Origin: an uncultured Candidatus Melainabacteria bacterium
GTDB lineage: Bacteria; Cyanobacteriota; Vampirovibrionia; Gastranaerophilales; Gastranaerophilaceae
Direction of reading: 5' to 3'
Assembly: GCA_934692295.1 (NCBI GenBank)
Contig: CAKUTL010000013.1
Span: 1-34,971 of the forward strand
Length of the DNA stretch: 34,971 bases
The notes under the pieces are model-generated. The model saw only the letters and a program-made list of their open reading frames with translations, was not told the origin of the DNA and ran no database searches. Each line of letters begins with the position of its first letter. Position 1 is the stretch's first letter. Shown here one piece after another: positions 1 through 7,417 of this stretch. Both the position numbers and the translations under genes were made by a program.

Positions 1-621
1 ATCGCAGCCGCTAAAGAAGAAGGTTTAACAAAAGATTCTATTGTATGCGAAGATTTAGGAACATTAACAAATCCAGTAGCAAAAGTAATGGAAGAGTATG
101 AATTACTTGGAATGAGATTAACTCAATTTACTGTTCCGACAGAAGAAGATGATCCATATAGATGCAAAAATATCACTGAAAAATGTTGGGCAATGATTGG
201 AACCCATGACAACAGACCTGTCAGTGCTTGGGCTAAGTCTTTAATCAACACCCACGAAGGTTATCTCCACGTTAAAAACCTTGTAGATGATTTATTCGAA
301 GAAGCTGATAATAAAGATGAAATCATTGTAAAAATGACAAATGATGCAGAATTTCTAAAAGAAACAAAATTAGTAGAACTCTTTGCTTGCAAAGCTGAAA
401 ACATTCAAATATTCTTCACTGATTTCTTCAATATGACTGAAACATACAATGTTCCAGGAACTTCTGGAGATAAAAACTGGAGTCTTAGACTTCCTAACAA
501 TTTTGAAGAAATGCAAACAATTAATTTGCCACTAATTCTAAAAAAAGCTATAATTGCTAGAGGTAGTGAATTTGCAAATGCAAACAAAAAATTAATTGAG
601 GAATTAGATGAAATACAATAA
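1..621 (+). CDS. malQ: 4-alpha-glucanotransferase (GH77, amylomaltase), 3' part
   Basis: The gene enters the window already open; the first ATG at 88 is internal. The 206 visible residues carry two GH77 landmarks: CEDLG (residues 16-20 of the visible part), which in the family holds the acid/base glutamate, and GTHDN, which holds the second catalytic aspartate. Known role: cytoplasmic disproportionation of alpha-1,4-glucans in glycogen and maltodextrin metabolism, in keeping with glgC about 4 kb away. The tail after GTHDN seems longer than in short MalQ proteins. The stop overlaps the next gene by 14 bases, suggesting translational coupling. The family call is firm; the N-terminal half lies outside the window. 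Confidence 0.88.
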   Translation: MAAAKEEGLTKDSIVCEDLGTLTNPVAKVMEEYELLGMRLTQFTVPTEEDDPYRCKNITEKCWAMIGTHDNRPVSAWAKSLINTHEGYLHVKNLVDDLFEEADNKDEIIVKMTNDAEFLKETKLVELFACKAENIQIFFTDFFNMTETYNVPGTSGDKNWSLRLPNNFEEMQTINLPLILKKAIIARGSEFANANKKLIEELDEIQ

Positions 622-1471
622 ATTAATCAAACCGATTTTAGTATTATCAGTATTACTATGCACAACACTAGCAAGTAATGCAACAATTGCAACAGATGCG
701 AAACTTCAATACAACAAGGGAATTGATTATTATCAACTTGGGCAGTTTGAAGAGTCCGCACAATGTTTCAAAAATGCAATTGAACTTGATCCAAATTATA
801 TTGATGCCTACTACAACTTAGGTTCTATTCTGGAATATCTAAGACAAGATGAAGCTGCTCTTGCAGTATTCAAACAGATAATACTAAGAAAACCGGATGA
901 TTATGAATCTGTTTACAAAGCCGCACAATTGAGCAAAAAGCTCGGAGAACCGGAAAAAGCTAAAATGTATTTAACTTTGATTCCAACCGACACTCTCATT
1001 GGTCAAAAAGCTAAACAACTGGCAGATTCAATTGGAACAGACCTTCCGACAGCAAAGGCAGAACAAACTGCTCCTGAAACATATCAAGAAGCAGCACCGG
1101 CTAACAATAGCAATGGTGTTTACGAAGATATTCCAAGCCCTACAGGAGTAATTGCTGATAAAAAAGGAAACCTATACGTTGCAGGTTTTTCAGATAATAC
1201 CATTTACAAAATTGGGCCTGATAATAAAAAGCTTATCTTTTTAAAAAGTCAAAAAATAGATGGACCAATCGGACTTGCTAACGATAATTCTGGGAATATC
1301 TACATCGCAAACTATAACAAAGATAATGTCTTGAAAGTAGATACAAACGGAGCGATAACAGAATTAATTTCTAATGTTCAAAAACCTTATTGCATGTACA
1401 TTACCGGAGATTTATTGTTTGTTTCCTCTCAAGGAAGTAATTCCGTAATTCGTTATAAATTGAATAAATAA
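608..1471 (+). CDS. Secreted TPR plus NHL/beta-propeller repeat protein
   Basis: A 287-residue protein starting inside the end of malQ, with GAGGAA about 8 bases before the ATG. Residues 1-25 form a Sec signal peptide (KYNKLIKPILVLSVLLCTTLASNA); the Cys is not in a good lipobox, so cleavage by signal peptidase I after SNA is more likely than lipidation. Residues about 33-135 hold three TPR units (for example YYQLGQFEESAQCFKNAIEL). A low-complexity linker follows, then two or three NHL-like blades (GVIADKKGNLYVAGFSDNTIYKI, GLANDNSGNIYIANYNKDNVLKV) to the end. Three blades cannot close a propeller alone, so it may dimerise or be a shortened form. Probably an exported scaffold; substrate unknown. 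Confidence 0.72.
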   Translation: MKYNKLIKPILVLSVLLCTTLASNATIATDAKLQYNKGIDYYQLGQFEESAQCFKNAIELDPNYIDAYYNLGSILEYLRQDEAALAVFKQIILRKPDDYESVYKAAQLSKKLGEPEKAKMYLTLIPTDTLIGQKAKQLADSIGTDLPTAKAEQTAPETYQEAAPANNSNGVYEDIPSPTGVIADKKGNLYVAGFSDNTIYKIGPDNKKLIFLKSQKIDGPIGLANDNSGNIYIANYNKDNVLKVDTNGAITELISNVQKPYCMYITGDLLFVSSQGSNSVIRYKLNK

Positions 1472-1576
1472 TAGCATTATTATTTTACGGGAAATAACAA
1501 TATCACAATCCGTTAATAATAAGCTGATATAAATTATTAACAAATCTCTTTAACATTTAGTTAAGGAGATTTTGTT

Positions 1577-2173
1577 ATGCAAGAAAAAAAGTTACTCTAT
1601 AAAAAAATGCCAATAGAGGAACTTATCGTGCTTTCTCAACAAGATGATTTCAAAGCCCTTGAAACATTATTAAAAAGAGTACAACACGACATTTTTGCAA
1701 CGCTTTCATATATGGCAAAAAACAATAACAACATCCATGACTTAACCCAAGAAGTATTACTAAAAATTGCCAAAAATATTCATAATTTAAAAAGCCCCAA
1801 ATGTTTCAACAGATGGCTAAATCAAATTATTACAAATACATACTATGATAGTTTAAGAAAAATGAAAAGAACTCCAGAAACAACTTCTCTTGATTATGAA
1901 TGTGAACCGCTAAACTTAACAGTTAAAATAGAAATTCCAGATAAAAAAAGTAAACCTTTCGACAAATGTATAACAGCAGAATGTGAAAGACTTATCAAAT
2001 CCGCAATCAGAGAACTTCCAGAAGCATTTAGAATTGCCATAATTTTGAGAGAATTTCGGGGACTAAGTTATGAGGAAATTGCCCAAACAACAAATGCAAG
2101 CATTGGAACAGTAAAATCACGAATTGCAAGAGGACGACTCAAACTACAAGAAGCATTAAAAAACTATATCTAA
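1577..2173 (+). CDS. ECF-type RNA polymerase sigma factor
   Basis: A 198-residue sigma-70-family protein with only regions 2 and 4. Region 2 lies at about residues 25-95 (DLTQEVLLKIAKNIHNLK, FNRWLNQIITNTYYDSLRK). Region 4 lies at about 140-195 and ends in a helix-turn-helix (LREFRGLSYEEIAQTTNASIG-TVKSRIARGRLKL). The start has a strong AAGGAGAT site at 1563-1570. The anti-sigma factor follows 16 bases after the stop, the classic ECF arrangement. A GGAAAT-16 bases-CGTT sequence upstream (1490-1514) has the spacing of an ECF promoter and may give autoregulation, but this is tentative. The regulon cannot be read from this window. Confidence 0.93.
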   Translation: MQEKKLLYKKMPIEELIVLSQQDDFKALETLLKRVQHDIFATLSYMAKNNNNIHDLTQEVLLKIAKNIHNLKSPKCFNRWLNQIITNTYYDSLRKMKRTPETTSLDYECEPLNLTVKIEIPDKKSKPFDKCITAECERLIKSAIRELPEAFRIAIILREFRGLSYEEIAQTTNASIGTVKSRIARGRLKLQEALKNYI

Positions 2174-2189
2174 ACTAAGGAGAAAGACA

Positions 2190-2708
2190 ATGAATAAAGA
2201 ATTAACCTGTAATCAAATTTCAGCATTAATAAATTTCTACCTCAATGGCCGACTTAATCCGAGATTAAAACAAGATTTTGATAAGCACTTGGAAAAATGT
2301 ATTGAATGTAGGAAAAAAGTCGAAGAATTACAAAAAATTATGAGCAAATTCAAAGCATCCAAAATAGAACAACCCCCAAAAGAGGTGATGGAAATGGATT
2401 TTATCAATAACTTGTCTGCATACGTTGATAATGAATTAAACGCAAATCAGAATATAAAAGTAAAAAAAATGACAATATCTAATCCAAATGCAAGAAAAGA
2501 GTTAGAGACAATGTACAAATATAAAAAGATACTGCATTCTGCTTACGAAAAAACTAAAAACAATTCAAAATTTGACTATTCAAAAACAATTGTTTCAAAA
2601 ATCCAAGAACCACAAGATTACACAACCAATTACTTTTTAAAACTATCTCTGGGTTTTGTTGCAATAATGATGGCAATTATCGGCGGATTTATTTATCTAT
2701 ATCTTTAA
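2190..2708 (+). CDS. Membrane anti-sigma factor with zinc-finger (ZAS) domain
   Basis: A 172-residue partner of the preceding sigma factor, with an AAGGAG site before the ATG. The N-terminal domain carries the anti-sigma zinc motif: Cys7, then H33-x3-C37-x2-C40. The middle (about 75-145) is polar, and a single membrane segment covers about 150-172, so the N-terminus faces the cytoplasm to hold the sigma factor. Release is probably by proteolysis or a redox/metal effect at the zinc site, as known for the family; nothing here shows the signal. The last 12 bases overlap the 3' end of the convergent gene on the other strand. Confidence 0.88.
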   Translation: MNKELTCNQISALINFYLNGRLNPRLKQDFDKHLEKCIECRKKVEELQKIMSKFKASKIEQPPKEVMEMDFINNLSAYVDNELNANQNIKVKKMTISNPNARKELETMYKYKKILHSAYEKTKNNSKFDYSKTIVSKIQEPQDYTTNYFLKLSLGFVAIMMAIIGGFIYLYL

Positions 2709-3344
2709 ACCAGAACCAGATAAAGATTGAAAAACTTGCATTGAAGGTCTTGAGAAATAAGGTGTTTTAACATTTGGAGCCTTAATATTTGCAGGTTGTT
2801 CCGGAGTTTTTGCATTAATTCTTGCAATACCTTTTCTCTGTCTTCTTGCCGCAATTTCGTTACGAATAACAGGAGTTAACAAATTACAAGAAATAACAGA
2901 ACCTAATGTTGTACCCAAAATATCAACACCGGAATAAAACTTGTCATATTTATCAAGTAAATCAGCAGATAAATGACCATGTTTTGCAACATCAAAACCT
3001 TTTTTGCCAACTTTTTCAGCTATAGAACTATTATCCAAGAAAGTTCTAATTGCTTTTGGCAACAATTTACCGGAAGAAACAAGTTTATTTGAAAGAGCTT
3101 TAAAAGATCTTGTAACAGCATAAAAAGAAACAATATTAACAGCCGCATCAGCCAATTCCTGAGGAACCATATACATTTTTTGTTCTTTTGGAAGTTTATC
3201 GTTAATAAGAATTGCAGTAACTTGAGCTGCGGAAGACAATACCCAGCCAATTACACCGGTATGAACAAGCATCTTACCGACGTCTTTTCCATAACGACTA
3301 GCTACATAATCCCAAGTTTTTTGCATCCAAGCAGGCTTAAGCAT
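2697..3344 (-). CDS. Lineage-type membrane protein, DK-TKK cassette family (copy 1)
   Basis: A 215-residue protein of unknown function. It has two or three hydrophobic stretches (about 27-50, 68-82, 140-160) and a Pro/Arg/Lys-rich C-terminal tail (about 165-215). Residues about 40-72 (AILINDKLPKEQKMYMVPQELADAAVNI) match, in layout, a segment seen in four other proteins of this window: a small-residue helix, [D/N]-K, a short polar loop with T/Q-K-K/M, an R/Q-E-x-L helix, then a membrane segment. It is the downstream member of a two-gene unit; its ATG overlaps the end of the upstream gene by 8 bases. No catalytic motif is visible. Confidence 0.7.
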   Translation of the reverse strand: MLKPAWMQKTWDYVASRYGKDVGKMLVHTGVIGWVLSSAAQVTAILINDKLPKEQKMYMVPQELADAAVNIVSFYAVTRSFKALSNKLVSSGKLLPKAIRTFLDNSSIAEKVGKKGFDVAKHGHLSADLLDKYDKFYSGVDILGTTLGSVISCNLLTPVIRNEIAARRQRKGIARINAKTPEQPANIKAPNVKTPYFSRPSMQVFQSLSGSGLKI

Positions 3345-3972
3345 ACCTTACCTCCTTGGTTTCATTTGTTGTTTTAGTCGGTTCTGAATTTTGACCGGAA
3401 TTTGACTGTGTTGTTTGAGTTTGAGAATTATTATGAATTTTATCTACAAATTTATTAGTTAAAAATTTTGTTAATGGGGCATCAATCAAAAAGTTAGTAA
3501 ACATCATTACAACTGTTGCTAAAATTGTTCCCATTGCGTTTTTATATTCTTTTAAGTTTTGACAAACACCCTCACTTGGAGTAAAGAAATTTCTCAAAGA
3601 TTTGAATTTCATATTCGGTTTTATTTCATGAGGTAATTTTGTAAAAGCATTCACTGAATGAATACAAGCAGAACGGATAAGAACACCTGTCAAAGTTCCG
3701 GCAATAATTTTAGCAACCGTTCTGGCTGCTGAAACCTTTCTTGTATCTTCATCGATTTTTCTATTATGCAAATCAATAAAAGGCTGACTCATCAAAGCTG
3801 TTGCACCCAAGATGAATCGGTTTTCCGGAGATGAAATATTTTTTCCAACCCAAGCAATAACCTTGTTAGCCCGTTCCCCGCTAATAGTCATTTTGGGGGC
3901 TTTACTAACAACATATGTAACTATTTTACTTGGTAATCTACTAATATTCACAATTATTCCTACCCAAATCAA
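3337..3972 (-). CDS. Lineage-type membrane protein, DK-TKK cassette family (copy 2)
   Basis: A 211-residue unknown protein, upstream partner of the preceding minus-strand gene. The cassette here reads QPFIDLHNRKIDEDTRKVSA with a membrane helix after it (AKIIAGTLTGVLIRSACI). A second membrane segment lies near 148-168 (TILATVVMMFTNFLIDAPL), then a Gln/Asn/Thr/Ser-rich tail of about 35 residues that is probably disordered. The start at 3972 has no strong Shine-Dalgarno match, so a start further in is possible. The repeated order cassette, helices, proline-containing last membrane segment and polar tail is shared with the genes at 19918 and 20471. Confidence 0.68.
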   Translation of the reverse strand: MIWVGIIVNISRLPSKIVTYVVSKAPKMTISGERANKVIAWVGKNISSPENRFILGATALMSQPFIDLHNRKIDEDTRKVSAARTVAKIIAGTLTGVLIRSACIHSVNAFTKLPHEIKPNMKFKSLRNFFTPSEGVCQNLKEYKNAMGTILATVVMMFTNFLIDAPLTKFLTNKFVDKIHNNSQTQTTQSNSGQNSEPTKTTNETKEVRYA

Positions 3973-4036
3973 TAAAGATTATAAAGCATCAGAATTGCCT
4001 TTTTTTGCTAGTATATTCATAAAAATTTACAAATAA

Positions 4037-4064
4037 TTGAGGCACAATTTACATTGTACCTCAA
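4037..4064 (-). terminator. Hairpin downstream of glgC
   Basis: TTGAGG-C-ACAAT pairs with ATTGT-A-CCTCAA around a 4-base loop, with one mismatch. On the minus strand the hairpin is followed by a T-rich but interrupted stretch, so it is a plausible terminator for glgC. It lies in the gap between glgC and the cassette-family pair. Confidence 0.5.
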
Positions 4065-4097
4065 AATATCAAAACACATTAAATTGTTACAAATGTA

Positions 4098-5333
4098 TTA
4101 CAAAATAGCACCCTTAGGAACTACCGTAACACCTCCGGCAGAAACATGGAAACCACGTTTCAAATCCTCTTCTCTATCAAAACCAATCTTGGTATGAGGA
4201 GGAATTACAACGTTTTTGTCGATAATCGCTTTTCGAATTTGAGAATAACGACCAACTTCAACCTGTTCCATCAAAATACTGTCTGTAACACTTGAATAAC
4301 TGTTAATTCTAACCTTTGGCGATAATACACAGTGAGATAAGCCGCCACCAGAAATAATACAACCTTCTGAAACCATAGAATTAGTAGCCATACCAACTCT
4401 ATCGCCTTCCTCCCAAACAAATTTTGCCGGAGGGTAGTTGTAATTAAATGTTCTCAAAGGCCATTCCTTTGAATACAAATTCAATTCCGGAGAATACGCC
4501 AACAAATCCATATTCGCTTGCCAATAAGCATCAATACTTCCAACATCTCTCCAATAACCTTGCTCCGCAGGAGTCATTCCAGGGAAAGAATTTGAAGCAA
4601 AATTATAAACATAAATATTTTTGCCCTCGTTCAACATCATAGGAATAACATCTTTTCCAAAGTCATGGTGAGAAGTTTCAATATTAGCATCTTTATTCAA
4701 AGAGTCTAACAAAATTTCTTTATCAAAAATATAATTACCCATAGAAGCCAAACATAATTCAGGATGTCCAGGAATTGATTTTGGCTTTGTTTGAGGTTTT
4801 TCAACAAAATTAACAAGTCGCCAATCATCATCAACTTCCATAATTCCAAACTCAGATGCTTCTTCAATTGGGATAGGAATAGCGGAAATTGATAAGTCCG
4901 CTTTCTTCTCCTTGTGAAAATCAAGCATTTGAGAAACTTTCATCTTATAAATATGATCTCCACCAAAAATACAAACATAACGAGGATCTTCATCAGTTAT
5001 GTGAAAAATATTTTGATATATTGCATCCGCAGTACCTCGATACCAATCGTTACCAGTCCTCATCTGAGCAGGACACAAATCCACATACTGATTTAAAAAC
5101 GGTGATAAAGCCCAACCTCTGGTGATATGTTTGTTCAAAGAGTCAGACTTGTACTGTGTCAAAACTTTAATTTTGTAAAAACCAGAGTTAATAAAATTAT
5201 TCAAAACAAAATCAATAATTCTATAACGTCCGCCAAACGGCACAGCAGGTTTTGCTCTATCTTTTGTTAAAGGATATAATCTTTTGCCCTCTCCTCCTGC
5301 TAAAATCATTACTAATGCATCATCAATTGACAT
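4098..5333 (-). CDS. glgC: Glucose-1-phosphate adenylyltransferase (ADP-glucose pyrophosphorylase)
   Basis: A 411-residue enzyme making ADP-glucose from ATP and glucose-1-phosphate, the committed step of bacterial glycogen synthesis. The nucleotidyltransferase signature GGEGKRLYPLT is at 13-23, followed by the KPAVPFGGRYRIID block (28-41), and RGTADAIYQN near 100. The left-handed beta-helix C-terminal domain runs from about 310 to the end. Length is normal for bacterial GlgC. The start at 5333 is preceded by AGAGG. It is transcribed alone, separated by about 90 bases from the pilin-like gene upstream. With the partial malQ it suggests a dispersed glycogen locus. Confidence 0.96.
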   Translation of the reverse strand: MSIDDALVMILAGGEGKRLYPLTKDRAKPAVPFGGRYRIIDFVLNNFINSGFYKIKVLTQYKSDSLNKHITRGWALSPFLNQYVDLCPAQMRTGNDWYRGTADAIYQNIFHITDEDPRYVCIFGGDHIYKMKVSQMLDFHKEKKADLSISAIPIPIEEASEFGIMEVDDDWRLVNFVEKPQTKPKSIPGHPELCLASMGNYIFDKEILLDSLNKDANIETSHHDFGKDVIPMMLNEGKNIYVYNFASNSFPGMTPAEQGYWRDVGSIDAYWQANMDLLAYSPELNLYSKEWPLRTFNYNYPPAKFVWEEGDRVGMATNSMVSEGCIISGGGLSHCVLSPKVRINSYSSVTDSILMEQVEVGRYSQIRKAIIDKNVVIPPHTKIGFDREEDLKRGFHVSAGGVTVVPKGAIL

Positions 5334-5425
5334 ATAAAAACCTCTTCTACTATATAAAAATTATATAATAAACTTTCCAAAAGGTCATTAATACTAAATA
5401 ACTATCTTTTTAATTTTAATCTAAT

Positions 5426-6703
5426 TTATTTAATAACTTTGAGTACCTTTTTGAAATAATCTGGGTCATTTTTTGCTTTATTTGTACAGGACATTCCATT
5501 ATAAGCACCCCCACTCCATCCGGTTGCGGCACAATAAGTATCACCAACATACTCCGTACCTTCATCACCCATTGATTTTAAACCATCATCCGTAAGTTGA
5601 AACACAAATAAATCAACTCCAGCCTTATTCGGCTTTCCTTGTATTCCATTTATATCCACAAATAACCATGCTCTTTTTCCACCATTAGGATTTTCAAATA
5701 AAAATAATGTCCCATCTTTCAAAGCAAATTGACCGTCATCAAATAAACTCCATGGAATTTTATTTTTCCCGGAAAGAGTTAAATAAGGGGAACCCGTAGT
5801 AGAAATATCATTTAGACACACAGAACTTGAAGAACCTTGTCGACAATTGGTTGTACCGGTGAAATAAGATTGAATTGCAGTTTTAAATGGCGAGTGTACA
5901 CCAGCTACATAAACAAAATCACTTGGAGATAATCCAATACCATCAGCTTGCATCATTTTATATGCTTGTTGAATAAGAGAATAAGATTTCATAAATTGAC
6001 TTCTTAAAACTCTCGCTTTATATGCAGCCATTAAGTTCGGCAATGTAATCGCTGCAACTACACCAATTATGCCGAGAGTTATTAGGACTTCTGCAAGAGT
6101 AAATGCACATTTTTTAATTATGTGTTTCAGTGTCTTTAACTTAGCAAAAGGAAGAACCCTCTCCCCTAACCCCTCTTCCCTTGGAGAGGGGAAATTGCCT
6201 ATGCGTTCGGATAGAGATGCTGAAACAAGTTCAGAATGACATAATCCACCAACTTTTTCCTCCCACAATAGAAAGGATTGAGGTGAGGAGTTAATCCTAA
6301 CACCACCAGTTAGAGATCCTTCGCTTCGTTCAGGATGACCGCATTTGTTATGATTATCAAACGCATTCGTCATTCTGAGTGATAAGCAGTCGGATTGTAA
6401 CACTTCGGTAGAACTTGAACGAAGAATCTCTGACTGTTCTTGTTCAGTTAAACACCTCACCCAATCCCTCTCCTCAAGGAGAGGGGATTCTTCAATGCAT
6501 TCTGTTAGAGATCCTGAAACTAGTTCAGGATGACAAAATCCACAAATTTTATTCTCTCTTTGTAGATAAAACAAATTATTATTACTTAACTTCAAATTTC
6601 CACAATGGAACAAGCGGGTGCCACCCGTTAAGATATCGGCTATTACCTTCTTTAAGAGTCTACCCCCCCCCCCGTTTTTCAGGCTATAATTGAGTTTTAC
6701 CAT
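5426..6703 (-). CDS. Type IV pilin-like protein with an unusual repeat-derived leader
   Basis: The C-terminal 225 residues form a standard pilin/pseudopilin-like protein: mature start at Phe201 (DNA 6103-6101), FTLAEVLITLGIIGVVAA with Glu at +5, then a globular domain with Cys pairs near the end. Upstream, the frame stays open for 200 codons through a G11 tract (6663-6673) and repeat modules that translate to tell-tale strings such as HPELVSGS and HPERSEGS. The ATG at 6703 has a good GGAGA site and a promoter (TTGTTT-17-TATAAT), so translation from there is credible, but normal prepilin leaders are under about 30 residues. No in-frame ATG lies just before the pilin motif; the nearest, in the repeats, is Met160 region or earlier. 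The gene may be a fusion, a phase-variable gene, or a decayed one. Pilin domain sure; start unsure. Confidence 0.65.
   Translation of the reverse strand: MVKLNYSLKNGGGGRLLKKVIADILTGGTRLFHCGNLKLSNNNLFYLQRENKICGFCHPELVSGSLTECIEESPLLEERDWVRCLTEQEQSEILRSSSTEVLQSDCLSLRMTNAFDNHNKCGHPERSEGSLTGGVRINSSPQSFLLWEEKVGGLCHSELVSASLSERIGNFPSPREEGLGERVLPFAKLKTLKHIIKKCAFTLAEVLITLGIIGVVAAITLPNLMAAYKARVLRSQFMKSYSLIQQAYKMMQADGIGLSPSDFVYVAGVHSPFKTAIQSYFTGTTNCRQGSSSSVCLNDISTTGSPYLTLSGKNKIPWSLFDDGQFALKDGTLFLFENPNGGKRAWLFVDINGIQGKPNKAGVDLFVFQLTDDGLKSMGDEGTEYVGDTYCAATGWSGGAYNGMSCTNKAKNDPDYFKKVLKVIK
6155..6240. repeat. Composite dispersed repeat, copy 1 (modules a+b)
   Basis: Module a (6155-6193) is a CT-rich stretch ending in TTGGAGAGGGG. 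Module b (6212-6240) is 29 bases, starts TAGAGATGCTG and ends TTCAGAATGAC. The same a-then-b order recurs at 6453-6534 with similar spacing and similar flanks (ATGCGTTCGGA versus ATGCATTCTGT before module b). Module b resembles the widespread bacterial intergenic repeats whose spurious translations read HPELVSGS or HPERSEGS. Confidence 0.75.
6266..6433. repeat. Further repeat modules: inverted a, direct b, long inverted b
   Basis: 6266-6300 reads, on the opposite strand, as a degenerate module a (CTCACCTCAATCC...GGGAGG). 6311-6339 is a second 29-base module b (TAGAGATCCTTCG...TTCAGGATGAC). 6369-6433 is an inverted, about 65-base long version of b, with the same ends (GTCATTCTGAG at one side, GAATCTCTGA at the other) and a longer middle. 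Mixed orientation suggests several insertions, not one tandem duplication. Confidence 0.65.
6453..6534. repeat. Composite dispersed repeat, copy 2 (modules a+b)
   Basis: Module a is 6453-6490 (CCTCACCCAATCCCTCTCC...GGAGAGGGG) and module b is 6506-6534 (TAGAGATCCTGAAAC...TTCAGGATGAC). The middle of b is a near-perfect palindrome, CCTGAAACTAGTTCAGG, able to form a hairpin. It is the copy closest to the start of the pilin-like reading frame. Confidence 0.75.
6663..6673. repeat. C11/G11 homopolymer near the start of the pilin-like gene
   Basis: Eleven consecutive C on the plus strand, so G11 in the coding strand, starting at codon 11 after ATG 6703. With 11 G the frame runs to the pilin domain. 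With 10 it stops after GVDS-type codons (TAA), and with 12 it stops at once (TAG). A run this long is striking in an AT-rich genome and is the form of a slipped-strand contingency locus. Confidence 0.85.
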
Positions 6704-6724
6704 ATCATATTCTCCTTTTCACTT

Positions 6725-6753
6725 ATTATAAATTATTTGAAATAGAAAAACAA
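6725..6753 (-). promoter_or_regulatory. Promoter of the pilin-like gene
   Basis: On the minus strand TTGTTT, 17 bases, then a perfect TATAAT. The expected start of transcription is about 15 bases before the ATG at 6703, leaving room for the GGAGA ribosome site. It is divergent from the promoter at 6789-6816. Confidence 0.6.
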
Positions 6754-6788
6754 TATTTTACAAATTATACATTGACATCAAAAATATT

Positions 6789-6816
6789 TTGACGTTTAAT
6801 AAGTGTGAAATATACA
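6789..6816 (+). promoter_or_regulatory. Promoter of the small protein gene at 6847
   Basis: TTGACG, 16 bases, TATACA. The predicted transcript begins near 6823 and gives a short leader holding AGAGGA before the gene. Confidence 0.6.
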
Positions 6817-6846
6817 TTTATTATTTTTTATAAAGAGGATATGAAT

Positions 6847-7251
6847 ATGTTAGTACAAAAAATTACAAATACTCCAGTTTTAAATCAATTTGCAAAAAAC
6901 GATTGTTGCAAACCGAGAAAAAATTCAATGTTTACATCAAAAACTTCTGATAGCATATCTTTCGGGAAAAGCAAAGAATCATTAGTTACCGATGCATTTT
7001 TACAAATAGCTAAAAACAGAAAGCCATCTAGCCTAGGTGAATACATGGGAACAGTTGGCAAAACTAATTTCATCTTCAAAGAAACTAAATTCGGGAAAGA
7101 AGCTCAATTAAGCGTTTTAAGAAACGACGAACACGCAACTTTTAATGTTGCTAGGGGTACAAATAAACCTACAGTAATTTCTGAAGCAGATAGCGATAAT
7201 TCTAAAAATTTAGTTCAATTAATTCAAAGATTTTTGAAAACAGTTCACTAA
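6847..7251 (+). CDS. Small lineage-type protein with N-terminal SxSFGKSK tag
   Basis: A 134-residue protein with no family I recognise. Three in-frame ATGs are available (6805, 6841, 6847); 6847 fits best because AGAGGA lies 8 bases before it and the predicted transcript starts after 6805. The N-terminus (MLVQKITNTPVLNQF...SDSISFGKSK) resembles other small proteins of the window that open with a short basic/Asn-rich stretch ending in F/Y-x-S/G-K. The rest is soluble, with beta-like stretches (TNFIFKETKFGKEAQLSVLR, HATFNVARG). It has its own promoter and a terminator, so it is a single-gene unit. Confidence 0.65.
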   Translation: MLVQKITNTPVLNQFAKNDCCKPRKNSMFTSKTSDSISFGKSKESLVTDAFLQIAKNRKPSSLGEYMGTVGKTNFIFKETKFGKEAQLSVLRNDEHATFNVARGTNKPTVISEADSDNSKNLVQLIQRFLKTVH

Positions 7252-7274
7252 ACATTATGAAAATTAATATATTA

Positions 7275-7310
7275 ACGAGTCAGATTTTTACAAAAATTTG
7301 GCTCGTTTTT
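7275..7310 (+). terminator. Rho-independent terminator after the 6847 gene
   Basis: ACGAGTCA pairs with TGGCTCGT (one G-T pair) around an AT-rich loop and is followed by TTTTT. Confidence 0.8.
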
Positions 7311-7382
7311 AATGGGTTAAAAAATAAAAATAGTGTACATTTGCCACTATTTAGAAATGTAAAACCCTTATTACTAAAAGGA

Positions 7383-7411
7383 TTGAAGAAATTGTAAAAA
7401 TATGTTACAAT
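7383..7411 (+). promoter_or_regulatory. Promoter of the NAGPA-family gene
   Basis: TTGAAG, 17 bases, TACAAT. It predicts a transcript beginning near 7418 and a leader of about 100 bases before the ATG at 7519. Confidence 0.65.
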
Positions 7412-7417
7412 AATAGT

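Noticed and set aside
6155..6534. CRISPR array
   Set aside because: Repeats are in both orientations, of variable length and uneven spacing, and match dispersed intergenic elements; no cas genes are present.
6415..6693. Plus-strand open frame of 92 codons across the repeats
   Set aside because: It is formed by the repeat modules and has no ribosome site; the minus-strand frame ends in a real pilin domain.
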